Shown here one piece after another: positions 33,550 to 43,200 of a stretch of DNA of 64,000 nt. Below the pieces are notes generated by a model that was not told the DNA's origin, did not search any database, and worked only from the letters and a program-made list of their open reading frames with translations. Each line of letters begins with the position of its first letter. Position 1 is the stretch's first letter. This DNA comes from Streptomyces aurantiogriseus (GTDB lineage: Bacteria; Actinomycetota; Actinomycetes; Streptomycetales; Streptomycetaceae), in the NCBI RefSeq assembly GCF_014649375.1, contig NZ_BMSX01000008.1, forward strand, positions 186,001 through 250,000, written 5' to 3'. Position numbers and translations under genes: made by a program.

Positions 33550-35337
33550 TCATCGCGCGGGGGCCAGGAGCTGGGTGGCCGCCAGCCGCGCGTACAGCCG
33601 GTCCTGGTCCACCAGTTCCTCATGGGTGCCCACGGCCCGGACCCGGCCGGCGTCCATGACGACGATCCGGTCGGCGCCTGTCACCGTCGACAGGCGGTGG
33701 GCCACCACCAGCACAGTGGTCTCCCGGGCCACGTCCGCGATGACGTCCCGCAGCGCGAGCTCGTTGACGGCGTCGAGTTGCGAGGTCGCCTCGTCCAACA
33801 GCAGCAGGCGGGGCTTGCGCAGTACGGCGCGGGCGATGGCGATGCGCTGCCGCTCACCGCCCGACAGCTTCGAGCCGCGGTGGCCGACCGGGGTGTCCAG
33901 GCCGTGGGGCAGACGCTCGACGAGGGTGTCGAGCTTCGTGCGGGCCAGGACATCGCGGAGGGCGTCGTCCGTCGCATTGGGCGCGGCAAAGACGAGGTTC
34001 TCGCGGAGCGTGCCGGCCAGCACCGGGGCGTCCTGCTCGACGTATCCGATGGCGGACCGCAGTTGGGACAGCGGCCAGTGCCGTACGTCCTTGCCATCGA
34101 CCAGGACCCGGCCACCGGTGGCCTCGTGGAACCGCTCGATGAGCGCGAAGATCGTCGACTTGCCCGCACCCGAGGGGCCCACGAAGGCCGTCATCCCGGC
34201 ACCCGGTACCTCGAAACGCACCCGCTGATGGACGTACGGCAGGCCCGGACGGTAGCGGAAGGACACGTCCTCGAAACGGACCGACGCCGGACCCGGCGCG
34301 GCTGTCCCCTGCCGGGGCAGGGCGTCCGCCTGCCGAGCGGGCGATTCCGTCGAGAGGCGTTCCACGGCCGCGATGCGGGAGGCCGCGGCCGCCCCCTCCT
34401 GATAGGAGGTCACGGCGTCGACCAGCTTGGACACCGGCTCGATCAGATAGAAGAGGTACAGCAGGAAGGCGATGAGGGTGGACACGGGGATCTCCCCGGA
34501 CGCCACCCGCGCCCCGCCGACCGCGAGCACCGCGAGGAAGGCCAGCTGTACGGCGAGTTCGTCGGCCGAGCCCGCCACGGCCTCCCACTTCGCGCTCTTC
34601 ACACCGTGCCGCCAGGCCCGCCGCGCCGCCGCCACCACCCGAGCGGTCTCCCGCTCCTCGGCACCGGACGCCTTCACCGTGCGAAAGGCTCCGAGAGACC
34701 GCTCCAGCGCGACGGAGATCTCCCCGACCGCCTCCTGCGCCCGCTCGGTGGCCCGCGCGATCCTCGGCATCACCAGCGCGACGGCCCCGCCGACCAGCAC
34801 GACCACACCGAGCGTCACACCCAGCAGCACGACGTCCAGGAACGCCATCATCACGATCGCGGCCACGAAGGCCACCACTCCAGAGGCCGCGGAGACGACC
34901 GCCTGCGTGCTGACCGCCCGCAGCAGCGTGGTGTCCGAAGTGACCCGGGACATCAGATCACCCGGCGGGATCCGCTCCCACTCCGAGATCCGCAACCGCA
35001 ACAGCCGCCCCACAAGGGTGCGCCGAGCGGCCAGGACCACCGACTCCGCCGTCCGCTCCAGCACGTACGCGCCGAACGCCTCGACCGCCGTGCCCAGCAC
35101 CACCAGGACGGTGAGCGCGATCAGGATCCCGGCGATGGTCTCACCGGAGGCCAGCCGGTCCACCAGCGCCTTCGTGGCCAGCGGCTGCAGCAGCCCCCCG
35201 GCGGCCCCGACCAGGGCGCACAACAGACCGAGGGCGACCGCCCACCGGTGCGGCCGCACATACGCGCCCAGTGCCTTGATCGTCTCCCGGGCGGACAGGG
35301 ACGGCTCATCCGTCGTCGGAGCGGATGCGGTGTTCAC
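33550..35337 (-). CDS. Homodimer-type ABC exporter (permease-ATPase fusion)
   Basis: A 595-residue half-transporter. The membrane domain begins LGAYVRPHRWAVALGLLCAL and carries about six helices. The ATPase has Walker A FVGPSGAGKSTIFAL, signature KLSGGERQRIAIARAVL, Walker B LLLLDEATSQLD with the catalytic Glu, and H-loop VAHRLSTV, so both ATP sites should be active and the protein probably works as a homodimer (MsbA/LmrA type). It lies next to a two-component system and faces the DUF418 gene at 35655 across a palindrome-rich gap. The role may be export of an antibiotic, lipid or peptide. Confidence 0.92.
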   Translation of the reverse strand: MNTASAPTTDEPSLSARETIKALGAYVRPHRWAVALGLLCALVGAAGGLLQPLATKALVDRLASGETIAGILIALTVLVVLGTAVEAFGAYVLERTAESVVLAARRTLVGRLLRLRISEWERIPPGDLMSRVTSDTTLLRAVSTQAVVSAASGVVAFVAAIVMMAFLDVVLLGVTLGVVVLVGGAVALVMPRIARATERAQEAVGEISVALERSLGAFRTVKASGAEERETARVVAAARRAWRHGVKSAKWEAVAGSADELAVQLAFLAVLAVGGARVASGEIPVSTLIAFLLYLFYLIEPVSKLVDAVTSYQEGAAAASRIAAVERLSTESPARQADALPRQGTAAPGPASVRFEDVSFRYRPGLPYVHQRVRFEVPGAGMTAFVGPSGAGKSTIFALIERFHEATGGRVLVDGKDVRHWPLSQLRSAIGYVEQDAPVLAGTLRENLVFAAPNATDDALRDVLARTKLDTLVERLPHGLDTPVGHRGSKLSGGERQRIAIARAVLRKPRLLLLDEATSQLDAVNELALRDVIADVARETTVLVVAHRLSTVTGADRIVVMDAGRVRAVGTHEELVDQDRLYARLAATQLLAPAR

Positions 35338-35654
35338 GAAGTTCCTTTCTTCTGCGGTGTCGCGGCGTCACAACCCGGTACGCGGGCCGAAGTGCCGGGG
35401 CAGTCCTCGCGCTCCTTGTGTCGGCGCGGTCTGTCATGCCTGCAGTCTTCAAGCCCGGCCGCCACGCGCCCATCCGGCAACCGTCGGGTCCACCCCCGCC
35501 AAGTGGCCGAACAACACCGCCCGTCCGGTCGCACCGGACCGACCGGTCAGGACGAGACTCCGCCTGTCGGCAGGGCGGTACCCGCCGATCGGCGGGGGAG
35601 AGCCCGAAGACTGCCGGATGGTCCGCCCCCGGACGTCCACGCGAGGTTCTCCGT
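35338..35654. promoter_or_regulatory. Divergent promoter region with two palindromes
   Basis: This 317-bp gap lies between the ABC exporter and the second DUF418 gene, so both promoters should be here. It contains the perfect 16-bp palindrome cccgccgatcggcggg (35581-35596) and the inverted repeat gtccggt-cgc-accggac (35523-35539). Either could bind the response regulator encoded in the island, although NarL-type sites are usually less GC-rich. No coding sequence with a domain is seen. Confidence 0.4.
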
Positions 35655-36938
35655 ATGACACAGACACAGCCGCCGCAGGAGACATCAGCTCCGCAGGAGA
35701 ACTCGCCTCCGCCGCCCCGGACCTCCCCCGAGTCCCCGGCCTCGCCCGGTCCCTCGATGGGACGCCTCGTCGGGGTGGACCTGGCCCGCGCGCTGGCGGT
35801 GTTCGGCATGTACGTCGTGCACATCGGCCCCCCGCTGTCCGCCACGACTGGCGTCGGCAGCTGGATCCGATACATATCGGACGGTCACTCGTCGGTCCTG
35901 TTCGCCACCCTCGCCGGGTTCTCCCTGATGCTGCTCGCCGGCCGCCGCGAGCCCAAGACCGGCCAGGCGGGCCGGCAGGCGAGGGCCCGCATCGCGATCC
36001 GCGCCGTGATCCTGCTGGCGCTGGGCACCGTGATGGCGATGGAGTACGGGGGCGTGATCATCCTCGGCTTCTACGGCGTCTACTTCCTCCTCGCCCTGCC
36101 CCTGGTGCAACTGAGCGCCAGGACCCTCGCGATCATCGCGGCCGCGTTCGCCCTCGTCACACCGCAGCTGGCGTTCGTCCTCACCTCGCTGCTGACCCCG
36201 TCGGTCCAGCAGAGCATCAACACCTACGACCCGCTCCGTCACCTCAGCGAGGTCGGCGCCCTCGATCTGCTGCTCACCGGCTTCTACCCGGCGCTCACCT
36301 GGATGTCGTTCGTCATCGCGGGCATGGCGCTGGGCCGCCTCGACCTCTCCTGCGGCACCATCCTGAAGCGCCTGGCCGCGCTCGGCGCCACCCTCACCGC
36401 GGCCGCCTACGGCATGTCCCTGCTGCTCGCCGGCAAGGGCGCGTTGCGGAGCCTCGCGGAAGACGGGCCGTCGTCCGGCGGCTCCGGGTCGATGCCCACC
36501 GGCAGCGGGTCGATGCCCACCGGCAGCGGGTCGATGCCCGCTGATGCAGGGTCGTTCCCCGACATGCCCGCGTCGTTTCTCCTGAAGGCCGGGCCGCACA
36601 GCGGCACCACGTTCGACATCATCGGCAGCGTCGGAATCGCGATCCTCGTGATCGTGGGCGCGACGGTGGCGATGGACCGTCTGCCGCGACTGCGCCGCCT
36701 GGCCAAGCCGGTCATTGCCGTGGGCACCATGTCCCTGACCGCCTACGTCGGCCACTTCGTCGCACAGTCCTTGCTGTCCACGCCCGCCGGAACCGGCACC
36801 CAGCAGTCCTGGCTGCCCCTGATCATGTACGTCCTCGGAGCCATCCTGTTCGCCGCGATCTGGTCCCGCTTCTTCCGCCGCGGCCCCCTGGAGTACCTGC
36901 TCAACGCCGCCACCAAGCCGGCGAAGCACATCCGATGA
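35655..36938 (+). CDS. DUF418 / HGSNAT-like multi-helix membrane protein, second paralogue
   Basis: A 427-residue protein from ATG 35655, after a Pro/Glu-rich start. The conserved block GRLVGVDLARALAVFGMYVVH matches the first paralogue, as do ATLAGFSLMLLAGRREPKTG, PALTWMSFVIAGMALGRLDL and the C-terminal AKPVIAVGTMSLTAYVGHF. About ten helices can be counted. An outer loop holds the tandem repeat GSMPTGS (see 36486-36548). It is clearly homologous to the gene at 29555 and to the pseudogene at 28870, so this family has duplicated inside the island. Function is unknown beyond the acyltransferase-like fold. Confidence 0.82.
   Translation: MTQTQPPQETSAPQENSPPPPRTSPESPASPGPSMGRLVGVDLARALAVFGMYVVHIGPPLSATTGVGSWIRYISDGHSSVLFATLAGFSLMLLAGRREPKTGQAGRQARARIAIRAVILLALGTVMAMEYGGVIILGFYGVYFLLALPLVQLSARTLAIIAAAFALVTPQLAFVLTSLLTPSVQQSINTYDPLRHLSEVGALDLLLTGFYPALTWMSFVIAGMALGRLDLSCGTILKRLAALGATLTAAAYGMSLLLAGKGALRSLAEDGPSSGGSGSMPTGSGSMPTGSGSMPADAGSFPDMPASFLLKAGPHSGTTFDIIGSVGIAILVIVGATVAMDRLPRLRRLAKPVIAVGTMSLTAYVGHFVAQSLLSTPAGTGTQQSWLPLIMYVLGAILFAAIWSRFFRRGPLEYLLNAATKPAKHIR
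36486..36548 (+). repeat. Three tandem 21-bp repeats inside the DUF418 gene
   Basis: The unit gggtcgatgcccaccggcag plus c begins at 36486 and 36507, and a diverged third copy begins at 36528. Each encodes GSMPTGS. The period is a multiple of three, so copy-number change keeps the frame. It sits in a loop predicted to be outside the membrane. Confidence 0.85.
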
Positions 36939-36944
36939 GACCCG

Positions 36945-36979
36945 GGCCGGGGTGTGAACCTCCACACTCCACCCCGGCC
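36945..36979 (+). terminator. Hairpin terminator after the second DUF418 gene
   Basis: A 10-bp stem ggccggggtg/caccccggcc with a 15-base loop begins seven bases after the stop at 36938. No T-run follows. Confidence 0.6.
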
Positions 36980-37229
36980 GGGCCGTTCATGGATCCAGCA
37001 CCTGCCGCTGCTGACCCAACGCCCATCCGGACAGGCGGTGCTGGGGCAGCCTCCGAACAACCCGCACTAGAAGGATTCGAGACCCTCTCATCAGCTGGGG
37101 AGAGGATCCTTGAACCGGGTGTGCGCGTCCGTCCAGGGCGCGTTCTGGACGCAGGTTGGACACAAGGATCGGAACTGGGAAAACGGCCAAGATGAGCATG
37201 GATCGACAAGGACCGCCAAGATCCTCAAA

Positions 37230-37276
37230 GGACTCATAATCCGTCGGCCGTGGGTTCGAGTCCCACCCGCCCCACC
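37230..37276 (+). repeat. Right attachment-site repeat (attR): tRNA 3' half without a gene
   Basis: This is an exact 47-bp copy of 28434-28480. It contains the anticodon loop, T-arm and acceptor 3' strand, but no 5' half, D-arm or acceptor partner, so it cannot make a tRNA. It marks the right end of the island and probably the left end of an older element that carried the integrase remnant at 37401. Confidence 0.9.
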
Positions 37277-37400
37277 ACTCGCTACGCGGGAAGAAACCTT
37301 CTGACCAGGCACTTAGCCGGTCAGGGGTGAGTACGGCAGGATCTTGGCGGCCCTACTTGATCACAGTTTCATGATCATGAGGACAAGTTGAGGACGCTGG

Positions 37401-37830
37401 TCACGCGGCGGGACGCAACCCCTCGTTCGGTCCATCCTCATCGGCCTCGGGCCTCTCGCCGGAGCCCTCTTCTGCCTCGGGCTCAGGCTTGCGGCGTGCC
37501 TCCCTCGGAGGCGTCTCCTTCTTCTGCGGGGACCGGGGCACGACCGCGCTCGTCGACTCTGCCTCGGCGGTCATGAGTTGAGGCAGGAAGCTCGTGTACG
37601 TGTCCGAGGTGATCTGGCGGGAGCTGTGCCCGAGCCGCTCCTGGACCACCTTGATGTCGGCCTTGCCGAGGAGCGCCGGCGTGGCGGACAGGTGCCGCGT
37701 GTCGTGCAGGCGGATCGGTGGAAGCCCGGACAGCTCCACGAGCCGGTTGAACCGTCGGCTGATCCAGTCGGGGTGCAGGGGCTCGCCGTTCTCACGGGTC
37801 CAAACTCGGTTGCTCTCGACCCAGGGCCGA
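37401..37830 (-). pseudogene. Tyrosine-type site-specific integrase, 3' remnant
   Basis: The minus-strand frame reads WTRENGEPLHPDWISRRFN, then IRLHDTRHLSATPALLGKA, VVQERLGHSSRQITSD and TYTSFLPQL before a charged tail. These are the catalytic parts of a phage-type integrase: His-X-X-Arg (HDTR), the third-box His in LGHSS and the nucleophilic Tyr in DTYTSF. The N-terminal two thirds, including the first catalytic Arg, are missing upstream of about 37830, so it is inactive. Its 3' end faces the att repeat 125 bp away, the normal arrangement for a tRNA-integrating element. It probably belonged to an element to the right of 37276. Confidence 0.85.
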
Positions 37831-38006
37831 ATGCACGGGGTATGGGTACGGGATACAGGGGTACGGCGGGCGTAAGGTCAGCCCCGGGCTGTGTGCGCCG
37901 CGTCGCGGACATGGGCGCGGCAGTACCGGATGAGGCATGCCCGGAAACGAATCCCGTCCCGGGTACGGCATGATTCCTCCGCAACCACCGCGTTCCTGGG
38001 GAGAAC

Positions 38007-38438
38007 ATGCGCCACCGCCACACCGTCACTGCCATAGCGATCACCGCGCTCGCGCTTACCGCCTGCTCCAGCAACGACGAGCCCGACCACCTCACCGCCG
38101 AAGAAGTCGCGGCCGAACTTGCCGACGCAACCGGCGTCGTCGACCTCGGCGACCAGACCGACAACACCAAGTTGTGCTCCAACGAGGCTGCCGGCAAAGA
38201 GCCGCACAAGAACGACTGCGTCCAGCTCATTGCCACCTACACCGTCTCGATCTACGAGTACGAGACGCCGGCAGTCGCCGCGAACTGGGTCAAGGAAATG
38301 AAGAAGGTCGGCAGCGACTGGCGGCAGGTCGACCGGTTCGCGCTCGCCTGGACGTCGCAGGAGCAGAAGAACACGTCCGACCAGCGGCGCACCGAGCTGG
38401 TCGCCGCGCTGGAGAAGCTGACAGCGAGTGAGGACTGA
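38007..38438 (+). CDS. Small lipoprotein of unknown function
   Basis: A 143-residue lipoprotein from ATG 38007 with a good signal (MRHRHTVTAIAITALAL) and lipobox LTAC-SS, so Cys about 19 would be lipidated. The mature part is charged, with two more cysteines (NTKLCSNEA and KNDCVQL) and a helical C-terminus. No family is recognised. The start has ggggaga upstream. It lies between the integrase remnant and a small hypothetical gene and is one of the few undamaged frames in this stretch. Confidence 0.75.
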   Translation: MRHRHTVTAIAITALALTACSSNDEPDHLTAEEVAAELADATGVVDLGDQTDNTKLCSNEAAGKEPHKNDCVQLIATYTVSIYEYETPAVAANWVKEMKKVGSDWRQVDRFALAWTSQEQKNTSDQRRTELVAALEKLTASED

Positions 38439-38513
38439 CCGACTGCCGCTGACTGGCCCGGCCGCAACGCCACCACGACGGCCGGGCTTCGTACTCGCGC
38501 AGGGAGGTGACCC

Positions 38514-38636
38514 ATGGCCCAACCAGAACATGGACCCGGTCAGCGACGAACGGACCCGGTCACCGACGAGGAGAAGGAAGAGATCCGCCGTTTCCGCGCT
38601 GCGGCCCACGGCCGCAACCCCATCGGCGACCAGTGA
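38514..38636 (+). CDS. Small hypothetical protein (40 aa)
   Basis: An ATG at 38514 follows a strong ggaggtgac site (38503-38511 region) and opens a 40-codon frame ending at TGA 38636. The product begins MAQPEHGPGQRRT and ends AHGRNPIGDQ, with a charged middle DEEKEEIRRF. It has no membrane segment. The ribosome-binding site and the position 76 bases after the lipoprotein gene, on the same strand, support a real gene. Its function is unknown. Confidence 0.55.
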   Translation: MAQPEHGPGQRRTDPVTDEEKEEIRRFRAAAHGRNPIGDQ

Positions 38637-38759
38637 TCAAAAACCCGGTTCAGCCTGCGGGTCCCAGACCTTGCGCAGGACGTCGAGCAGAGTGTCGCTG
38701 TCCTGTGCACGTGGATGCTGGAGGTGTCCGATGTCGGTGACCCAGATTGATCTCGACGC

Positions 38760-39158
38760 TACGCCGCGGACGAGCCGATGAGCGAACTGGCGCACGGCTG
38801 GGTCGTCACCTCCACGGTGACCCGCGGACGCATCCGCGACCTCGACACCTCCGCCGTGCCGGCCATGCCCGGCGTACTGGGCGTGATCGACCACCGCAAC
38901 GCGCCCCGGCTCAATCTGGAAGCGGGATCGTTCTTCGGCCCCGACGGCGGCATGCACCTGCTGCAGAGCGAGGACATCCCGCACTCAGGCCGGCCGATCG
39001 CACTGGTCGTCGCCAAGACGGCGGAGCAGGCCCGGTCGGCGGCCATGGCCCTGCGGGTGACGTACGACGAGGAACCGCACGACGTCGACTTCTCAGCCGA
39101 CCACCCCGCCGCCCGCCGGGCGACGTCGCACTTCGGAGAGGACGCCACCTTCTACTAG
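38760..39158 (+). pseudogene. Xanthine dehydrogenase/aldehyde oxidase-type molybdenum subunit fragment
   Basis: The frame reads YAADEPMSELAHGWVV, then TSTVTRGRI, the phrase PGVLGVIDHRNAPRL and GRPIALVVAKTAEQARSAA. These belong to the N-terminal a/b-hammerhead domain of the large subunit of the xanthine dehydrogenase family. The ordinary start and the entire downstream molybdopterin part are missing: the segment enters without a start of its own near 38760 and ends at TAG 39156-39158, where it meets an unrelated diiron gene. It is a fused or deleted remnant and cannot be functional. Confidence 0.75.
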
Positions 39159-40141
39159 AAGGGCAAGGACAAGCAGTGGGACGGCGCCACGCGGATCGAC
39201 TGGGACCTGGAGGTCGACCCGTACGACCCGCTCGGCACCCCCGACGAGGCGATGAGCCTGTACGGCACGAAGCACTGGGCCAAGCTCACCGGCAAGGACC
39301 GGGGCGAGCTGCGCCGCCACTACGCCTCCTGGCAGTTCAGCCAGTTCCTGCACTGCGAGCAGGGCGCCATGATCTGCGCCGCCCGGATCGTCGAGTCGGT
39401 GCCCGACATGGACGCCGAGTTCTACTCGGCCACCCAGGTCATGGACGAGGCCCGGCACGCCGAGATCTACGGGCGCTTCCTGCACGAGAAGATCGGGATG
39501 CTCCACCCGATCAACGACAACCTCCAGAGCCTGCTCGGCGACACCCTGCGCGACTCCCGCTGGGACATGCCCTACCTCGGCATGCAGGTGCTCATCGAGG
39601 GCCTCGCGCTCGCCGCCTTCGGCATGATCCGGGACACCACGAACAAGCCGCTGCCCCAGCAGATCCTCGCGTACGTGATGCAGGACGAGGCCCGGCACGT
39701 CGCCTTCGGCCGGATGGCGCTGCGGGACTACTACAAGCAGCTCACCGACGCCGAACTGCGCGAGCGCGAGGAGTTCGTCATCGAGGGCTGCTATCTCATG
39801 CGCGACCGGCTGCGCGGGGTCGAGGTCCTGGAGAACTTCGGCATCCCGCGGAAGGAGGCGGAGGCGCTCAGCGAGCAGAGCGAGTTCCCGCACCTCTTCC
39901 GCAAGTTGCTGTTCAGCCGATCGTGCCGTGCGTGAAGGACATCGGCCTGTGGGGCGAGCGCCTCCAGAAGGCCTATCTCGACATGGGCGTCTTCGACCTG
40001 GGCGACTCCAACCTGGACCTGCTGATGACCCAGGACGAGGAGATCGCGGAGGCGCTGGACCGGAAGCGGTTCGCCGTCGAGGAGCAGGAGCGCGTGGCGG
40101 AGGTGGCGGAGGCGATCGCGGAGGGCGGGGCCGTCTCGTAG
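39159..40141 (+). pseudogene. Diiron (ferritin-like) oxygenase gene, interrupted
   Basis: From 39159 the frame reads KGKDKQWDGATRIDWDLEV and on through EQGAMICAARIVESVP, MDEARHAEIYGRFLH and MQDEARHVAFGRMAL, so the two Glu-X-X-His iron sites are intact. The family is the ferritin-like diiron proteins of actinobacteria. Two lesions are visible. At 39156 a TAG stands where GAG (Glu) would give FYEKGKDK. Near 39915 a one-base change shifts the frame, so the ending IVPCVKDIGLWGERLQKAY through AEAIAEGGAVS (to 40141) is in another frame. The N-terminus is replaced by the xanthine dehydrogenase fragment. It is dead unless these are sequencing errors. Confidence 0.75.
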
Positions 40142-40178
40142 CCGGAGCGCGGTCTCGTGGCCGTACGTGAAATGGGGT

Positions 40179-40210
40179 GAGCCCCCGGCGCCGGGTGGCG
40201 CCGGGGGCTC
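40179..40210 (-). terminator. Strong terminator hairpin of the FG-GAP protein gene
   Basis: A perfect 14-bp stem (gagcccccggcgcc with ggcgccgggggctc) around gggt lies 26 bases beyond the stop of the minus-strand gene at 40236. Confidence 0.9.
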
Positions 40211-40235
40211 GGTGTGCGTCAGCGGGCGGCCGGGA

Positions 40236-43200
40236 TCAGCCGAACGCCTTGACGGTGCTCCAGTCGGAGGACAGGACCGTCTTGACCGGGGCGTTGGTGT
40301 TGGTGGTGGACGGGTTGTACAGCTTCATGTTGCCGGTGGCGCCGTCGCGGGCCCAGATGTCGGGCACCCCGTCCTTGTTGACGTCGGGGATGCCGATCGC
40401 GGCGGTGATGTTGGTCGGGGTCCAGTTGGTGCCGAACGTCACGTCACCGTTGACCGAGTTGGCCGCGAGCTTGATCGACTCCAGGTCGACGCTGCCGGCG
40501 ACCGGGCCGGGCTTGCCGTGGCGGACGTACATGTTGCCGTTGGACACGTTCCGCCACAGCAGGTCGGGCGTGTTGTCCTTGTTCATGTCCGCGATGTTGA
40601 CGATGTCGCGGGCGGTGGTGGCCCAGGCGGTGCCCTCCATGAGCGTGGCGGACTGGAAGCTGCCGCCGGTGTAGCCGGAGAGGATCCAGAACGCGGTGCC
40701 CGCGCGCAGGGCGATGTCCGGGTGCTTGTCACCCGTGATGTCGCCGATCGCCTTCATCTGCGTCCACGTGGACGGCGCCGGGGCGTTGGACGGCAGCCGG
40801 ATCTTCATGCGCTCGTCGACGTTGAAGGTGCCGTAGCCGTCGCCCGGGTAGAGCCAGAACTGCTTGTCCGGGGTGACGGCGAACAGGTCGGTCGACCCGT
40901 CGCCCGGGTAGGCGTCGTTGTAGTGCGCGATCAGCGACGGCGTGCCGGCGGCGTCGATCCAGTGGTTCGCCGGGTCGATCTTCTTGCCGGCGGTGACGTA
41001 GGACGCGGCGAGGCAGTTGTAGAGCTCACCGCCGGTGCCGGGGACGGCCGGGTCGGCGGGGGCGCCGACACAGTTCTTCAGCCTGCCGTCCGCGTAGAGG
41101 ACGAGCAGGTCGGCGATGTTGTCGCCGCCCGTGTCCATCGGGCCGTCGGCGGTGTCACGCGGCGGCAGGTAGAAGCCGTAGTCGCCGCGGATGCTCTGGT
41201 TGCCGTTGGCGTCGTAGGCGTAGACGTTGATCGTCACCGGTCCCGCGTGCGGCGGGGTGACACCGGTGATGGTGACCTTGCCGTTCACCGGGGTCGGCGC
41301 GTCGACGTAGCCCTGGCCCTCGAAGGCGTACCGGAACTTCGACGCACCGGCGGCGGTGAAGGTGAAGTCACCGGGCTTGCCGAAGTTCACCCGCGCCCAG
41401 GTCTTGCCGTCCGGAGTGGCCTCGGTGAACACCGTGCTGGTGATGTCCGGCTGCGGCGGGGCGGTCGGGTCGACGGTGATCTGGCACGGCTCGCTGCCGT
41501 TCGGGAAGAAGGTCGAGGTGGAGCCCGCGGCCGGGTACGTGGAGTCCTCGGAGCGCACGTCCCACTTGTAGAGGGTGTTCGTGGTGATGTCCTTCAGCAG
41601 CGGGTCCGTCGCCTCGATGACCATCTGGCCGTATCCGGTGCTGTCCGCGGTGGCGACGTACTCCTTCTTGGTGGTGTCCGTCGACTTCCAGAAACGGAAC
41701 CGCAGCTTGGGAACGGCGCCGTCCGGGTCGGAGCCCTTGGCCTTCAGCGTGATGGTCGTCCGGCCGATCAGCATGCTGTTCGTCGGACCGGCCACACAGG
41801 CGCCACCCGGGGAGGAGGTACCGGAGGTCGGCTGGTTCGGCGCGCGGTTGAACTCGCCTTCGATCCGGGCACCGGTCGCGGCGAACTTGCGCCAGGTCTG
41901 GGTGTCGGTCTCGGACGTGGCCCGCATGCCGAGGGTGATGTTCGACCAGCCCTTGTCCGCGGCCTCCTGGGCCGCCGACGTCACGGTGAACGACTCCCAC
42001 GCGTCCGGGCAGGACGAGGACCAGCCGTGCGCGAAGGACTTCTTCTGCAGCACCCTCGACCAGCTCGGCTGCGCGTTCCACGTCGTACCCGAGGAGATGC
42101 CGCCCGTCAGCCAGAACTCCATCTGACGGTCGGTGCAGGACCAGGAGTGGTTGTTCACGATCTTGAACGTGGCCCAGTCGAACTTGGCGCCCTCGTAGCT
42201 GGTGGAGAACCTCATCCGCCAGAACGAGCGGGCCAGACCGCCGGTGTCGCTCTCGTAGCCCACGCGGGCGTCGGAGGTGCCGGAGGAGAAGTTCGTACCG
42301 TTCCAGAAGCTGGAGTTCGGGTACTTCTTGTACGCCACGGTCCAGGCCAGCCAGTCGCTGTTGAGCGGCGGGTCGATGAAGACCGGGAACTGCGTGTCCT
42401 TGTCGGTGAACAGGCCCGTGGCCGCGACGTCCAGGTTCAGCGTCGCGGAGCCGGTGCCGTCACCGTCGAGGACGACGGGGAGCTGGGCGGACTTCGCGCC
42501 GGGCTCGATGCCCGTCAGGCCCGACAGCTTCAGCACGTCGGCCGTGGTGGCCACGGAGGTGCGCTGCGGCGTGCCCGGGGGCAGCTCGGGGTCGCGGCCG
42601 GCCGAGTCCCAGGCGAACGGGGTCGGGATGCTGCCGGCCTCCTTGCCGTCCTTGCCGAGGACCTGGATCCGGTTGGCCTTCGTGTCCTGACGGAACACGG
42701 CCGTCTTCGAGCGCAGCCCGTACGAGACGGTCGCGAGGTCCTTGTTCCGGGCGGCCTGCTCGTCCTTGACGATGAGGAGCTGGCCGAAGCCGCCCTCGGC
42801 GCGCACGACCAGCAGCAGGTCGACACCCGGGAACACCTCGGGGTAGAGGGCGCGCGGGCCGTCGAGCACCGGCTCGGGCAGGGTGCCCGGCCAGGTGTAC
42901 GCGACGGTGTGGCCGTTCAGGTCGACCTCGGCGAGGACGGTCTCGCCGGCCAGCGGGGCGCGGACGTACGAACGGTCGGCGCGGTCCGCGGACCGGGTAC
43001 CGCCGGCGAAACGCACCGGCACGACCGCGTTCACCGGACGGATGCTCAGCGAACCGGCACCCTTCGTCCGGCGCAGCGTGGTGTCGATGGGCGCCCACTT
43101 GCCCTGGGCGTTCTTCGCACGCTGCGGCTGGGCGTCGATCTGGGTGCGCATCTTGCCGTTCGGCAGTGCCCAGATGAGCTGGTTCTCGGTGGTCGCCGTG

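Larger units (their letters stand above)
28434..37276. mobile_element. 8.8-kb genomic island integrated in a tRNA(CAU) gene
   Basis: The island is bounded by the two copies of the 47-bp att repeat. Contents in order: a decayed DUF418 gene, an intact DUF418 gene (both minus strand), a NarL-type response regulator and histidine kinase (plus), a small membrane protein and ABC exporter (minus) and a second intact DUF418 gene (plus). No integrase, excisionase, replication or transfer gene is inside, so it is either a remnant or is mobilised in trans. An integrase 3' remnant lies 125 bp outside the right repeat, which fits two elements having inserted in tandem at one tRNA. Confidence 0.85.

Noticed and set aside
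37230..37276. A second tRNA(CAU) gene
   Set aside because: Only the 3' half is present; there is no acceptor 5' strand or D-arm. It is an att-site duplication.
37571..38236. A 221-codon minus-strand frame over the integrase remnant and lipoprotein
   Set aside because: It overlaps the integrase in a different frame and the lipoprotein on the other strand, and has Ser/Thr/Arg-rich shadow composition.
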